Virus record (IMG/VR): IMGVR_UViG_3300014838_000003
Location: 1 to 43,274 of that record
Length of the DNA stretch: 43,274 nt
DNA from: a virus
Direction: 5' to 3' (one strand)
Part shown: positions 22,062 to 31,550 of the stretch, piece after piece
Position numbering within the stretch: the first letter of the stretch is position 1
How the letters are laid out: each line of letters opens with the position of its first letter
Notes under the pieces: model-generated
Databases searched by the model: none
What the model was told of the DNA's origin: nothing
Seen by the model: the letters and a program-made list of their open reading frames with translations, nothing else
Program-made: the position numbers and the translations under genes

Positions 22062-25000
22062 TACTGGCCCGCCGCCGTGTAGAAGTTGGCGAGCTGCTCG
22101 TCAGCCTCCAGGTTGACCACGTCCTGCCACTTCCCGAACGTGTAGCCCGAGAGCTGCTCGGCGAAGGTGGGGTCCTGTGAGGCGAGGTTCTGGAGCGTGG
22201 TGTTGAGCTGCGTCATGATCATCTGCGTCTCGGTGGTGGAGCCGCCGGTCTGCTGCAACTCGTAGATCATCGACGCCGCCTGCTGCTGGGCCGCGATGGC
22301 GTTGCGCCACAGCACCGTGGTCGCGGTCTCGTAGTCGGAGTGCTGCGGGATGACCTCCCAGGTCTGGAGCGTCCGCAGCGGGGCGGTGGTCGAGGAGAGG
22401 TCCGCGGCCGACGTGCCGCCACCACCCTGCGCGAACTTATGCCCCCACGCCGGGTACTGCTGCTCCATCTGGACCAGGGCGGGCTGCATGTAGGTCTCGT
22501 TCCAGATGGTGTATTGCGGCGACGAGGTGCTCCATCCGTTCTGCTGCATGGTCGCGTATTCCAGGTTCTTCAACTGGTCGTACTGCAACCAGGCGTCGTT
22601 GACCTGGCGCTCGTCCGTCACCTTCGCCACAAAACTGTTCTGGTCGCCGAAAGGCTGGAGCGTCTCGACGTTGCCCATGCTTCTCATCAGGTCCCACTGT
22701 GAGAGGCTGGTGACCGTCTGCGAGCTGGTGTATTGGTACTTGCCCGCGCTGGACGACACCACCCACGGAGCGACCGCCTGGATTTCGTCGCGCTGGTCCT
22801 CGGAGACCCGGCTGTCCTGGTAGGCCATCATCGCGCCCGCCTGGTCGGGGGCCTTGGCGACGAGCTGCGCCACCGTCTTCGCGCCCGGCGCCTGGGTGAT
22901 CGCGGCCTGCCACTCCTGCTCGCTCACGCCGAGCGCCTGCGTGATCAGCGCGTCCTTCTGGACGTCGGTGGTCGCGGCGTTGTAGTTGCTCATCGCGGTG
23001 TTGATGTTCTCGCCCGCGACGTCCTTGACCTCGGGCGACACCGGCGCCACGAACTGAGCGGCGCCCTGGGTGGCGAGGTCGAGGCCGACGTCGCGAGCGA
23101 TGGCCTGCTGGTCAGCCTGCGTCACCGCGCCGTCGATCCCGGAGCCGCGCTTGTCGCGATCCCATTGCTGGACCTTCGCGCTGATCAGTTCGTTGGTCTT
23201 GTCGGCCCCCTCGCCGATACCCGGGATGTTCTCCAGGGTGTCGGTCACCGCGTTGCCGGTCCCGAAGGCGGCCATCGCGCCGCCCTGGAGCAGATCGGAG
23301 AGCCACGGGAACATCGGCGACGCCTGGCCGGTGCTCCAGTCGATCTCGTTGCTGATGCCGGGGATGGTGGAGAGGAGTTGGGCCATGCCGGGGTTGATGC
23401 CGCTGATCGCCGACCACATCGGGCTGAACACGGGGCCGGTGCCCGGGATCACGCTGCCGAGCCCGTCCGCGGTCAGGAAGAAGGCGTTGAGCGGATTGAA
23501 GGTGAGCCCCTCGCCGCCGCCGAAGCCCAGCATCGCCATGAAGCCGCTGCCGCCGCTCATCGCGGGTGCGGTGGTGTTGACCTGGGCCTCCTGGCTCGCG
23601 TTCATGGCGCGCACGGCGGCGACGCCGACGTAGGGGTGGTTCATCATCTGACGCCAGATGAAGCGGTCCAGGTTGGCGGTGGCGCCATAGAAGGGCATCA
23701 CGTTCCGCAGCGCGCCACCCACCACCGAGCGCGACCCCTGGTAGGTGTTGTTGAGCATCCAGTTGACGGCCTGCGAGGTCGATTCCTGGTCGACCATCTT
23801 CTCGAAGGCTGCGCCGCTCTGCTCGTCAATGGTGCCCTTGTAGTAGTTGCGGAGGCTGTCCTCGTACATGCCCTTGACCGCCATCAGCCCGTTGGCCCTG
23901 GCGCTGTCGATCATCGGCTTGGTGATCTCGCTGAAGACGAGGTCCGGGAACTTCACCAGATCGCCCTTCAGGACCATCTTGGAGTAGGCGTTCAGGGTCC
24001 GAGCCGAGATGGTCGGCAGCCCGGACCCGATCATATTTCCTTCGCGCTTCACCAACGCGGCGACATCCTTGATGTCGGCCGAGCCCGTGTGGACCATCTT
24101 GCGGATGGCCGAGTTCTTGAACATGCCGGTCGCGAAGCTATGCCAGCGGTTGAGGACCGCCTGGAGGTGAGCCTCGTCGGTGTCGCCACCCTGCGCGTTC
24201 AGCCACTCCTTCACCTTGGGGTCGTCGCTCGATCGCACGAATTCTTCGAGCGCCCTGCGCGAGTTGGCAAGCTTGGCAGTCTCGTCCAGCTCGCCCCCCA
24301 CACCGCTCACCATCTCGGGGAGCGCCTCGCGGCTCTTCATCCACTCCTTCACCAGCGGGTCCGGGATCAGCAGGTTGGTGATGACGTGGTGCAGGGCGGT
24401 GGCGTAGCCCACGTCGTCCGGGAAGTAGGGCTGGAAGGCGTGAGGCATGTATTCGTTGAGGTACTGGCTGTAGTCCTGCATCAGCCGCTTGGTCTCGGCG
24501 GTGTTGAGAATCTTCTCCGTCCTCGCCATGATCGAAGCGCGCCAACCCTTGTAGTCGCCCGAAGCGCCCAGCGCCCGCCCCACCTTGCCCTCGACCTTTC
24601 CCAGCGGGTCGATGATGCCCGCGCTCCGCAGGATCGACCCGCCCAACAGGCGAAGGCCCGTGATCGGGCTGCCGTTCGCCATCAACTGCACCACCGGGCG
24701 GATCGTGTCGTCTCCGAGGGTGATGCGGAAGGACGACGAGATGCGGCCGATGGTCCACCGCTTCCAGAGCGACATGACCGCGTCGGCGTGGAGCGCGGCC
24801 TGCACCTTCTCCGAGGAGCGGAGCGCCTTGCTCTTGGCGACCACCATCTCGTAGGGCGTGTACGGGAAGGCGTAGAGGTCGGCGAGCTGGGTGGTCAGCA
24901 TCGGCGTCGGCTTCGAGACCGCCGCGATCTGGTCGTTGAGGGTGCTGATCATCTCTGGCGGCGCGTCAGGGTCCGACTTCGCCAGTGTGAGCTGCCGGTT

Positions 25001-27346
25001 CAGGTCGTCGAGGACCTGCTGCGCCATCACTCGCTGCTGGGGCGAACCTCCCGATCTGATCGTCGTCGACATCTCCTTCCCGGCGTTCTCCTCGCCCTTG
25101 CCGAGCGCGGGATCGGGGGCGTGAAGGGTGGTGTCCTTGGTCGGCGTCACCGTGCGCGAGAAGGTGCTCGCCTTCACGCGGTTGTTCTTCACCTCATCCA
25201 GCGTGTCGATGGACACGCCCGTCTTCTCGGTGTACGCCTTCAGAATCGCGTCCTGGAGGTCCTTGGCGGCGTCCACCGCCTCGCCGATCCTCTTCGAGCC
25301 GCCGGTCGCGGCCTCCATGAACTTGTCGATGGCCTCGCCGTACTCGGCGGGCGACATCCCGGCGACCAGCGCCAGGTCCTTGAACTGCATCCCCGCCTTC
25401 ACGGGGTCGGTGATGAGGTTGAAGGCGCCCACCTCGGGGATGCCCCCGATGGTTCGCATCCGGTTGAGCTTGCCACTCGACGCCGCCTTTGCGACCGCGG
25501 TCCAGTGGGCGTGGGTGTTGTAGATGCCGCGACCTGACATGACGTAGGGGCCGAAGCCCTTGGTCTCGGCGTTGCCGTTCATGTAGAGGTCGAACGCCTT
25601 TTGCGGGTCGGGCTCCGCGAGAATCTGCTGGACGAGCTGCCACTTCCCCACCGACGTCGCGCCGACGTGGGGAATGTCGAAGCCCTGGGCGATGTCGACG
25701 GTGCTCAGTTTCTTGGAGGCGTAGGCCGCGCGGGCGGTGTTGAGCCAGCCCTGGGCGAGCTGGCTGCGGATGCCCTCGGCGGAGAGGCTTCCCCAGGCGG
25801 CGCGGGCGCTGGGGTCCTTGATCAGCCCCATGACGTTGCGGAGCCCGAGCATCGGACCGACCGGCTGGCCCTTCAGCGCGCCTGCCGTCTTCGACGGGAT
25901 TCCAAACATGGGCTTCTCCGGCGCATCGAGTATCTTCGCGGCGGTCGCCTCGTTCATGCCGAGCTGCACGAAGCTCAGTTTGCCCAACAGGCCGAGATAG
26001 CTGGTGGGGTCGTCAGCGGTGTTGATCACGAAGTTCATCATCCCGGCGAGGGTGGGGTTGGCCTGCGCCCAGCCGTCACCGAAGAGGGCGCTCGCCATGT
26101 TGTCGGCGTGGGCCTGCGCCCAGAGGTTCGCGGCCGAAGTCGGGTCGAAGGGGTTTTGCCACTTGCCCTTGGTGACGCCCGTGAAGAGCGTCGAGCCGAT
26201 CTCCAGAAGGAACGAGTTGCGGGTGTGGTCCCAGCCGTTCATGAAGCCCATGAAGCCGCTGTCGTCGGCGATCTGGTTGAGCAGCGGGGTCATGTTCTGG
26301 ATATCGGTCGACGAGAGGTTGTCGACCTGCTTCATCTGGGTCTTGATGGTCTGCTCCTCGTCGGCGCGCGGATCGTCCATGATGTGCGCCAGGTCGAGGT
26401 TGCCGGTGAGCAGGTTGACGGCCGCGTGGTAGCCACCGGAGAGGAGCGGGACGTTGTTGAGCAGGTTGAGGATGGGGATGTTGAGGAGCCCGTTGCGGAT
26501 CGTCTGGAGCGGGTCGGGCCGCACGATCGCCTGATAGCTGGTCGGCAGCGCCGAGTACCCGTACTTGTCGGCGTAGCTCTGGAGCTGGTTGGTGCTCTGC
26601 GTGGTGTCGGGGCCGCTCGCCGCCATCCATTGCTGCGCCACCGAGGCGAGCATGGACGGGTCGCGCATGTTCTGTTGCATCGACGGCACGTCGACCCCGA
26701 GGCCCGAGAGGAAGAGCGAGGCGTTCTGGGTGGTGGTCGGATCGCTGGAGAAGAGGGCGTCCGGCATGAAGCGCGCGATCATGAAGCCCTGGAGCGCGGC
26801 GGTGTCGTTGGTCGCGTCCCAGGCGCCGGTGATGTGGTTGCCGCCCGACGTGTAGAAGCCCTTTTGCGAGAGAAGCGTCTGCCACTTCTTGATCTCTTTG
26901 GGGTCGGTCGACTGCTCGATCTGCTGCATGTACCCGACGTTGGCGATCGGCACCTCGCCGAAGCTCTGCCATTGCGAGTTCTGCGAGAGCAGCGACTTCT
27001 GCTGCGCCTTGTCGGCGGCGGTGTAGGTGTCCACCGACGAGGTCTGCGCGGGCGTCTGCGCGGTGGTCGCCGGGTAGGGTGCCGACGACACCGCCTGCCC
27101 CGCCGGAGAGCCGGTCAGCTCGCTCGCATACTGCGGGGTGCCCAGCAGCGCCAGGTCCGAGACGCTAGCCGCGGCGCCGGTGCGCGCGGCCTCGTAGACG
27201 AGCTGCGGGTTGGGGAGCATCCCGTAGCTGGTGTACGAGGACGAGGCGATCTGCTGCGCGGCGGCCTCGACTCCGGCCGGGTCCGCGGCTGGCAGGTTCT
27301 CCGAGGTGGAGGGCAACGTGGTGGGCAGGTACGGAGCGAGGGTCAT
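22061..27346 (-). CDS. Giant internal virion (ejection-type) protein, 1,761 aa
   Basis: This is the largest gene of the window. The start is ATG 27346 (MTLAPYLPTTLP), which overlaps the upstream stop as ATGA; an ATG at 27358 is 12 nt further up but inside that gene. The N-terminal 250 residues are Gln/Ala-rich. Residues about 260-620 contain hydrophobic helices (LLNIPILNLLNNVPLL; LLEIGSTLFTG). A block around 1250-1300 reads NNTYQGSRSVVGGALRNVMPFYGATANLDRF, a pattern I associate with very large phage internal proteins. Length, position before the lysozyme-like protein and helical composition match proteins ejected into the cell with DNA, such as those of T7-like and N4-like phages. No polymerase motif is seen, so it is not an N4-type virion RNA polymerase. 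Confidence 0.65.
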   Translation of the reverse strand: MTLAPYLPTTLPSTSENLPAADPAGVEAAAQQIASSSYTSYGMLPNPQLVYEAARTGAAASVSDLALLGTPQYASELTGSPAGQAVSSAPYPATTAQTPAQTSSVDTYTAADKAQQKSLLSQNSQWQSFGEVPIANVGYMQQIEQSTDPKEIKKWQTLLSQKGFYTSGGNHITGAWDATNDTAALQGFMIARFMPDALFSSDPTTTQNASLFLSGLGVDVPSMQQNMRDPSMLASVAQQWMAASGPDTTQSTNQLQSYADKYGYSALPTSYQAIVRPDPLQTIRNGLLNIPILNLLNNVPLLSGGYHAAVNLLTGNLDLAHIMDDPRADEEQTIKTQMKQVDNLSSTDIQNMTPLLNQIADDSGFMGFMNGWDHTRNSFLLEIGSTLFTGVTKGKWQNPFDPTSAANLWAQAHADNMASALFGDGWAQANPTLAGMMNFVINTADDPTSYLGLLGKLSFVQLGMNEATAAKILDAPEKPMFGIPSKTAGALKGQPVGPMLGLRNVMGLIKDPSARAAWGSLSAEGIRSQLAQGWLNTARAAYASKKLSTVDIAQGFDIPHVGATSVGKWQLVQQILAEPDPQKAFDLYMNGNAETKGFGPYVMSGRGIYNTHAHWTAVAKAASSGKLNRMRTIGGIPEVGAFNLITDPVKAGMQFKDLALVAGMSPAEYGEAIDKFMEAATGGSKRIGEAVDAAKDLQDAILKAYTEKTGVSIDTLDEVKNNRVKASTFSRTVTPTKDTTLHAPDPALGKGEENAGKEMSTTIRSGGSPQQRVMAQQVLDDLNRQLTLAKSDPDAPPEMISTLNDQIAAVSKPTPMLTTQLADLYAFPYTPYEMVVAKSKALRSSEKVQAALHADAVMSLWKRWTIGRISSSFRITLGDDTIRPVVQLMANGSPITGLRLLGGSILRSAGIIDPLGKVEGKVGRALGASGDYKGWRASIMARTEKILNTAETKRLMQDYSQYLNEYMPHAFQPYFPDDVGYATALHHVITNLLIPDPLVKEWMKSREALPEMVSGVGGELDETAKLANSRRALEEFVRSSDDPKVKEWLNAQGGDTDEAHLQAVLNRWHSFATGMFKNSAIRKMVHTGSADIKDVAALVKREGNMIGSGLPTISARTLNAYSKMVLKGDLVKFPDLVFSEITKPMIDSARANGLMAVKGMYEDSLRNYYKGTIDEQSGAAFEKMVDQESTSQAVNWMLNNTYQGSRSVVGGALRNVMPFYGATANLDRFIWRQMMNHPYVGVAAVRAMNASQEAQVNTTAPAMSGGSGFMAMLGFGGGEGLTFNPLNAFFLTADGLGSVIPGTGPVFSPMWSAISGINPGMAQLLSTIPGISNEIDWSTGQASPMFPWLSDLLQGGAMAAFGTGNAVTDTLENIPGIGEGADKTNELISAKVQQWDRDKRGSGIDGAVTQADQQAIARDVGLDLATQGAAQFVAPVSPEVKDVAGENINTAMSNYNAATTDVQKDALITQALGVSEQEWQAAITQAPGAKTVAQLVAKAPDQAGAMMAYQDSRVSEDQRDEIQAVAPWVVSSSAGKYQYTSSQTVTSLSQWDLMRSMGNVETLQPFGDQNSFVAKVTDERQVNDAWLQYDQLKNLEYATMQQNGWSTSSPQYTIWNETYMQPALVQMEQQYPAWGHKFAQGGGGTSAADLSSTTAPLRTLQTWEVIPQHSDYETATTVLWRNAIAAQQQAASMIYELQQTGGSTTETQMIMTQLNTTLQNLASQDPTFAEQLSGYTFGKWQDVVNLEADEQLANFYTAAGQ

Positions 27347-27609
27347 TGCAGCAGACACCCCACCCGGAGGACGGCCACCAGCGGGATGCTCATGGCGTTG
27401 TCCACGGACCGTCCGTACTCGTAGTCGACATACGACTGCACCACGACGACCACCTTGTCGTTCGACGTCACGAAGTAGCCGATGGTGTGGTGGGTGTTCT
27501 TGGTATCACCCCCCGACCAGGCGAGGATGTCCTTCTCGGACTGCCACCCGGCGTTGCCGCAACTGTCGACCCACTCGATCTCGACGATCTGGCCGCGCTC
27601 GAAGTTCAC
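27343..27609 (-). CDS. Small beta-rich hypothetical protein, 88 aa
   Basis: The sequence starts MNFERGQIVEIEWVDSCGNAGWQSE and continues with short strands (HTIGYFVTSNDKVVVVVQSYVDYE) and a final helix/strand with IPLVAVLRVGCLLQ. This is an SH3-like or OB-like small beta barrel pattern, but I cannot decide. It is coupled by overlapping stop and start codons on both sides, immediately before the giant gene. Unknown function. Confidence 0.68.
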   Translation of the reverse strand: MNFERGQIVEIEWVDSCGNAGWQSEKDILAWSGGDTKNTHHTIGYFVTSNDKVVVVVQSYVDYEYGRSVDNAMSIPLVAVLRVGCLLQ

Positions 27610-28046
27610 TGAGGCTTCCCGGGCTGCGGCATGTTGGGCGGCGCCACCGGCGTCGTCATCTTCCCGAACTGCGCCTCCTCGTCGGCGGTCTTCTTCGCCA
27701 GCGCGCCGAGCAGGGGGCCCGCGAGCGGGTGGGCGGCCATGATTTTCAGCTCGCGCCGCCAGCCCCGGTTGGGGACGTACTGGTGGTCGGAGAAGACCTT
27801 GCCGCCCGGCGCCATGTCGCCCTGCTGGAGCGGCTGGCGGGGCGGCGGGGCCGCAGGCTGGACGGCAGGGGGCGCCGAGGGCTGGCCGGGCTCCGCGCCC
27901 GGTTGACCGGCGCGCTGGGCGGCCTGGGCTGGCGAGGCCGTGGGCGAGCCCATGCTCTCGACCGCCTTGCGCTCCTGGTCGAACTGCGTCTGTTCACCGA
28001 AGTCGAGGGACGCGGTCTGACCGGGTAGGCTACCCGGGTCGATCAT
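27606..28046 (-). CDS. Pro/Ala-rich hypothetical protein, 146 aa
   Basis: The first 60 residues are Gln/Ala/Pro-rich and probably disordered; the later part (VFSDHQYVPNRGWRRELKIMAAHPLAGPLLGALAKKT) has a helical look; the end is Pro-rich again. Nothing enzymatic is visible. The start ATG at 28046 directly abuts the stop of the small basic protein upstream. Possibly a virion accessory. Confidence 0.63.
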   Translation of the reverse strand: MIDPGSLPGQTASLDFGEQTQFDQERKAVESMGSPTASPAQAAQRAGQPGAEPGQPSAPPAVQPAAPPPRQPLQQGDMAPGGKVFSDHQYVPNRGWRRELKIMAAHPLAGPLLGALAKKTADEEAQFGKMTTPVAPPNMPQPGKPQ

Positions 28047-28244
28047 CTAGTGCCTCTTCTTCTTCGCCCACCTCTTCGCCTGGATGGCGAAGTTGGCGCG
28101 CTTCTTCTCCGTCCCCGAGGCGTTCGGGTTGCTCATGACCGAGTGCGCGTGGGCCTGAACGCTCTGCCCGGCCGCGCTCGCCGACGCGGTGAACTTGCCG
28201 CGATTCTTCGCTTTGATGTGGATGCCGCCTTTGCGTCGAGCCAT
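28047..28244 (-). CDS. Small basic conserved phage protein, 65 aa
   Basis: ATG at 28244 lies behind GGAGGCGAG; longer readings in this frame lack such a site. The sequence MARRKGGIHIKAKNRGKFTASA, then AAGQSVQAHAHSV, NPNASGTEKKRANFA and AKRWAKKKRH matches a small protein family that recurs in many phages beside portal and capsid genes (pattern IHI...RGkFT..A...G.SVQ...H..L..p.as...k.RA.FA.na.kW). Its role is unknown; a nucleic-acid-binding virion protein would fit its charge. Confidence 0.82.
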   Translation of the reverse strand: MARRKGGIHIKAKNRGKFTASASAAGQSVQAHAHSVMSNPNASGTEKKRANFAIQAKRWAKKKRH

Positions 28245-28252
28245 CTCGCCTC

Positions 28253-29014
28253 CTACCCGACCACGGCGTAGGGGAAGACGCCGAGTACGCCGCTCACGGT
28301 GGCGAGCGCGGGGGCGCCGGTGGGGACGGAGAGGCCGGTGTGCGCGGTGTCCGTGAAGCCGGTCACCGGCGTCAGCGCCGCCGCCGTTCCGTTGATTGAG
28401 CCGCCCACCAGGGTCGGGACGGTGGTGGCCTTCACCATGATCCCGAGGTAGTAGATGCCGGTGTAGGTCGTGGTGAACGACGACGCCACGTTCCACCCGG
28501 CCGAGTAGGTGTTCCCGATGGCGAGCGATCGGAGGGTCTGGGTGCCCCAGGCGGTCGTGGTGTTGTCGGCCGTGACCGCCAGGGCGTTGTAGTTCTGGTC
28601 GTAGAGGCAGAACCACTGGTTGAGGGGGGTTCCCGCCGCGGTGCTCCCGCTCAGGAAGGCGATGTTGGAGAGGGTCATCCCCGTGGGGAGTTCGATCGCG
28701 AAGAAGCTGATGTCGGTGGTCGTCAGCGCCGCGAGGGTCGCCGTCGACCCGACCAGGAGGCGGGACGACGTCTCCGCCTTCCAGGTGGAGGGGATCAGGT
28801 AGCCGGAGGGGGGAGAGTAGTTGGTGTTGGGCAGGACCACCGTGCCAGTGAAGGTCGGAGAGGCCAGCGGCGCCGCACCCGTGACCTGAGCGACGCTGTA
28901 GTCGCCAGAGGTGGAGACGACGGCGCCCGATCGCCCGAAGACGGTGCTGACCGCCCCGCCGCCGCCGCCACCCCCGCCGAGCCCGTTGCTGGCGAGGCCG
29001 CCACCCAGGCCCAT
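28253..29014 (-). CDS. Tail-fibre / collar-like protein
   Basis: Residues about 22-62 read VFGRSGAVVSTSGDYSVAQVTGAAPLASPTFTGTVVLP, a motif common to phage tail-fibre and collar proteins (GRSGAV...GDY...QVTGAAPLASPTFTGT). A Gly-rich start (GGGGGGGG) precedes it. The C-terminal 170 residues are beta-rich, likely the receptor-binding or trimerising domain. No chaperone gene is evident. It is encoded just downstream of the 29016 protein and 0.5 kb from the portal. Confidence 0.82.
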   Translation of the reverse strand: MGLGGGLASNGLGGGGGGGGAVSTVFGRSGAVVSTSGDYSVAQVTGAAPLASPTFTGTVVLPNTNYSPPSGYLIPSTWKAETSSRLLVGSTATLAALTTTDISFFAIELPTGMTLSNIAFLSGSTAAGTPLNQWFCLYDQNYNALAVTADNTTTAWGTQTLRSLAIGNTYSAGWNVASSFTTTYTGIYYLGIMVKATTVPTLVGGSINGTAAALTPVTGFTDTAHTGLSVPTGAPALATVSGVLGVFPYAVVG

Positions 29015-29015
29015 C

Positions 29016-29486
29016 TCAGGCCGGGACCGCGTAGACGACAGCGTTGAGGCTGCCGACGTTGGTGGACGGCCGGACCCGCATCAGCGGGTAGGCGTCGAGA
29101 ATCTGGAGGACGTAGCGGTTGTTCTGGAGCACCGAGAGGGCGGTGACCGTCCGCGTCAGGCTGGCCTGCGTGGCGCCTGCCACGACGATCGGGTAGTAGC
29201 CCAGCGCGTACCAGTTGGCGCCGTCGTTGCTGCCTTCGAGGTTGACGGCCGAGGCGGCGCCGACGTTGTTCTCGGAGACCTCGACCATGATCGTGCCGTT
29301 GTAGCCGTCCATCTCGATCCAGGGGGCCACGACGGCGGGGAGCGCGACCTGGGCGGGGGTTCCCCCGATCGCCCAGGTGGTCGTATAGAGCTTCAGGAGG
29401 ATCGACGCCTGCGGCCCACCGGCCTCCGGCCCGGTCCAGGTGCTCGCCTGCCGCTCCAGAGATGAGCTGTGGTTTCGAGTGGACAC
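29016..29486 (-). CDS. Beta-sandwich virion protein, 156 aa
   Basis: GTG start at 29486 immediately after the portal stop. After a polar N-terminus the sequence has strand-rich segments: IMVEVSENNVGAASAVNLEGSNDGANWYALGYYP and TVTALSVLQNNRYVLQILDAYPLMRVRP. The NLEGSNDGANW-type loop resembles head-decoration or tail beta-sandwich domains. Position between portal and fibre genes supports a virion role. No motif for catalysis. Confidence 0.63.
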   Translation of the reverse strand: MSTRNHSSSLERQASTWTGPEAGGPQASILLKLYTTTWAIGGTPAQVALPAVVAPWIEMDGYNGTIMVEVSENNVGAASAVNLEGSNDGANWYALGYYPIVVAGATQASLTRTVTALSVLQNNRYVLQILDAYPLMRVRPSTNVGSLNAVVYAVPA

Positions 29487-31550
29487 TTAGGGTCTCCCGT
29501 TGGGCGCGCTTGGCGCGGCTTCCTTCCGCGCGGGCCTCATCTTGACGACGACCTGGAGGTTCCCGGCCACATTCTGCACCGCTTGGCGCACCTGAGCAAT
29601 GTCCCGATGGTCGGTAACCTTGATGTCGATGGAGTGATTGGGCCCTCCGCGGACCAGGATGTCGGTGATCGGCTCGTACAAATGGAGCTTTTGGATCGCT
29701 TGGTGCGCCATCTTGGCGACGTCGGGGACTGGCGCGGGCGTTCCGATGCCCTGCGAGGTCGGCGGGGCGGCGTTGGGCTCGAATCCGGGGATGGAAGCGC
29801 CGCCCGGGGGCGCTGGGGCGGGGGGCGGTGGTTGAACGGGCGCCCCTCCGCCCTGCGGCGGCCCCGCAGCCGCCAGGCCGCCCTGCTGGAGAGCGGAGGC
29901 ATCCTGCATCGCCTTCGGCGGCTCGCCCGGCGCCCCGCCGCCGCCGTGAGGTGGTCCACCGGGCCCTGCGGGACCGCCGGGGCCGGGAGGACCGCCACCG
30001 GACGCCTGAAGCATCCCCATCGCCTTCTGGTGCTCGGAAAATGCCTCGTTCATCATCTGATCGGGGTCCTCGACGCCCATCGCCTCCAGCAGCACCCGGA
30101 AGGGGACGCGGTAGGGCTCGGGCGTGACCACGGATTCCTTGAACATCTGGAGCCACATGGCGAGGACCTCGTGCTTGGAGGTCCCAATGGAGGCGTCCCA
30201 GGTGGTCTTGGTCCGAATCCAGCCGCCGATGTCGGCCTGGGAGAAGGTCTCGTTGTAGGTCCCGCCGCTGTCCTGCCCGTAAAGGGGGAACTCGACCCCC
30301 TTGAAGGCGGGCAGGTCGCTCAACATGAGCAGGACCTTGGCGTTCAAGAGCTGGTAGCTCTCCGCGAGCAGGGTGTTGGAGAGCGCCAAGCGCGTCTCCA
30401 TCGGGCTCATCTGGCGATCGACCGATCGCGCCGAGATGTTCGACCCGTCCACCTTGCCCTCGGTCTGGATCGGCGAGACGCCGGTGACCTGATGGATGGC
30501 CGACATGAGCATCTGCACCATCGACCCAGCCACCTCGGGGCGCCCCTCGGGGGCGATCAGTTGGACGTCGCCGGTCTGGACGGTCGACACGGTCGCACCG
30601 GGCCCGATCTCGGGGCTGCCGGACGGCGTCTCGACGTGTTCGCGATCGTGAACGTGGACGATGGGGTGGACGGACCAGATCAGACTGTCCAAATAGATCG
30701 AGTAGGTCAATCCAAGCTGGCGGTTCATCGAGATCGCCATGCGGATGTCCGACTGCGCCGTCCGGCCGTCCGAGGCCTTGTTGGTACACCAGACCGCCGG
30801 GCAGAAGCCCAGGTCGTGCTCGACCGGCCTGATCACGTCACGCCCGTCAACCAGGATGCGCTTCTCGGACTGCCCGTAGTAGTGGATGACCTTCGCGTCC
30901 TTGTCGACGTCGATGCCGTACATCAGCTTCGCGTCCCGGGCGGCCAGCCGGAAGATGACGAAGAGGTCCTCCAGCTCGTTCACGGTGTAGCCCTGGCGGA
31001 AGTGGGGGAAGGCGGTGGAAGGGTTGACCACGCTCAGGTAGACGCCGAGCGGCCGGAAGGGGTCCTCGCGGCCCAGCCGTTCCTTCTCGGCGTCGACGTC
31101 GGCCTGGACCCGGGGGTTCATCACGATCGCGGCGTCGCCCATCGCCACCAGGAAGAAGGCGAGCTGCGCGCCCTGGGTCACCATCCCCGAGTGGTTGTGC
31201 TGCTCGCGGAGCGCCCGGGTGCGCTTGGTCGCCTGCTCCATCTGCTGATTGCTCGGGCCCTCGGGGCGTACAGCGTGGGTCGGCTCGACACCGCGGACGG
31301 CCACGATGCTGTCCACGATCTCGGGGATCATGTTGAGCACGTCGTCGGCGGAGACTTCGTCCTCGGCGCCACTCGACCCCATCCAGCGGAGCGCGGCCCG
31401 GCCGTCGGCGTAGTTGGCCTGGATGTTCTGCTGACCGCGGCGACCCTCCCCAAAGTAGGGGGCGGTCGTCCTCCGATACTCGGCCAGGCGCCGATCGTCC
31501 TCTTTCTCGCGCTGCTCGGCTTCGTCCTGGAGGTCTTTCGCGCTTCTCAT
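29487..31550 (-). CDS. Portal protein
   Basis: I chose ATG 31550 (MRSAKDLQDEAEQREKEDDRR), which overlaps the terminase stop (ATGA) and removes an implausible N-terminal extension. The 687-residue protein has the typical portal layout: charged N-terminal helices, a wing-like alpha/beta domain (GAQLAFFLVAMGDAAIVMNPR; PLGVYLSVVNPSTAFPHFRQG), a stem region with helices, and a VTGVSPIQTEGKVDGSNISARSV segment common in large portals. The C-terminal part is a Pro/Gly-rich linker plus a small folded end (ITDILVRGGPNHSIDIKV). The length fits short-tailed phages with large portals. Confidence 0.88.
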   Translation of the reverse strand: MRSAKDLQDEAEQREKEDDRRLAEYRRTTAPYFGEGRRGQQNIQANYADGRAALRWMGSSGAEDEVSADDVLNMIPEIVDSIVAVRGVEPTHAVRPEGPSNQQMEQATKRTRALREQHNHSGMVTQGAQLAFFLVAMGDAAIVMNPRVQADVDAEKERLGREDPFRPLGVYLSVVNPSTAFPHFRQGYTVNELEDLFVIFRLAARDAKLMYGIDVDKDAKVIHYYGQSEKRILVDGRDVIRPVEHDLGFCPAVWCTNKASDGRTAQSDIRMAISMNRQLGLTYSIYLDSLIWSVHPIVHVHDREHVETPSGSPEIGPGATVSTVQTGDVQLIAPEGRPEVAGSMVQMLMSAIHQVTGVSPIQTEGKVDGSNISARSVDRQMSPMETRLALSNTLLAESYQLLNAKVLLMLSDLPAFKGVEFPLYGQDSGGTYNETFSQADIGGWIRTKTTWDASIGTSKHEVLAMWLQMFKESVVTPEPYRVPFRVLLEAMGVEDPDQMMNEAFSEHQKAMGMLQASGGGPPGPGGPAGPGGPPHGGGGAPGEPPKAMQDASALQQGGLAAAGPPQGGGAPVQPPPPAPAPPGGASIPGFEPNAAPPTSQGIGTPAPVPDVAKMAHQAIQKLHLYEPITDILVRGGPNHSIDIKVTDHRDIAQVRQAVQNVAGNLQVVVKMRPARKEAAPSAPNGRP

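Noticed and set aside
22733-25537. 934-codon open frame on the plus strand
   Set aside because: It lies antisense to the giant virion gene, has an Arg/Gly/His-rich composition and no motif. High GC content produces long open antisense frames.
17563-27346. Tape-measure protein with a frameshifted chaperone pair upstream
   Set aside because: No slippery sequence or paired tail-assembly chaperone genes are visible, and the proteins resemble internal ejection proteins more than a coiled-coil tape measure.
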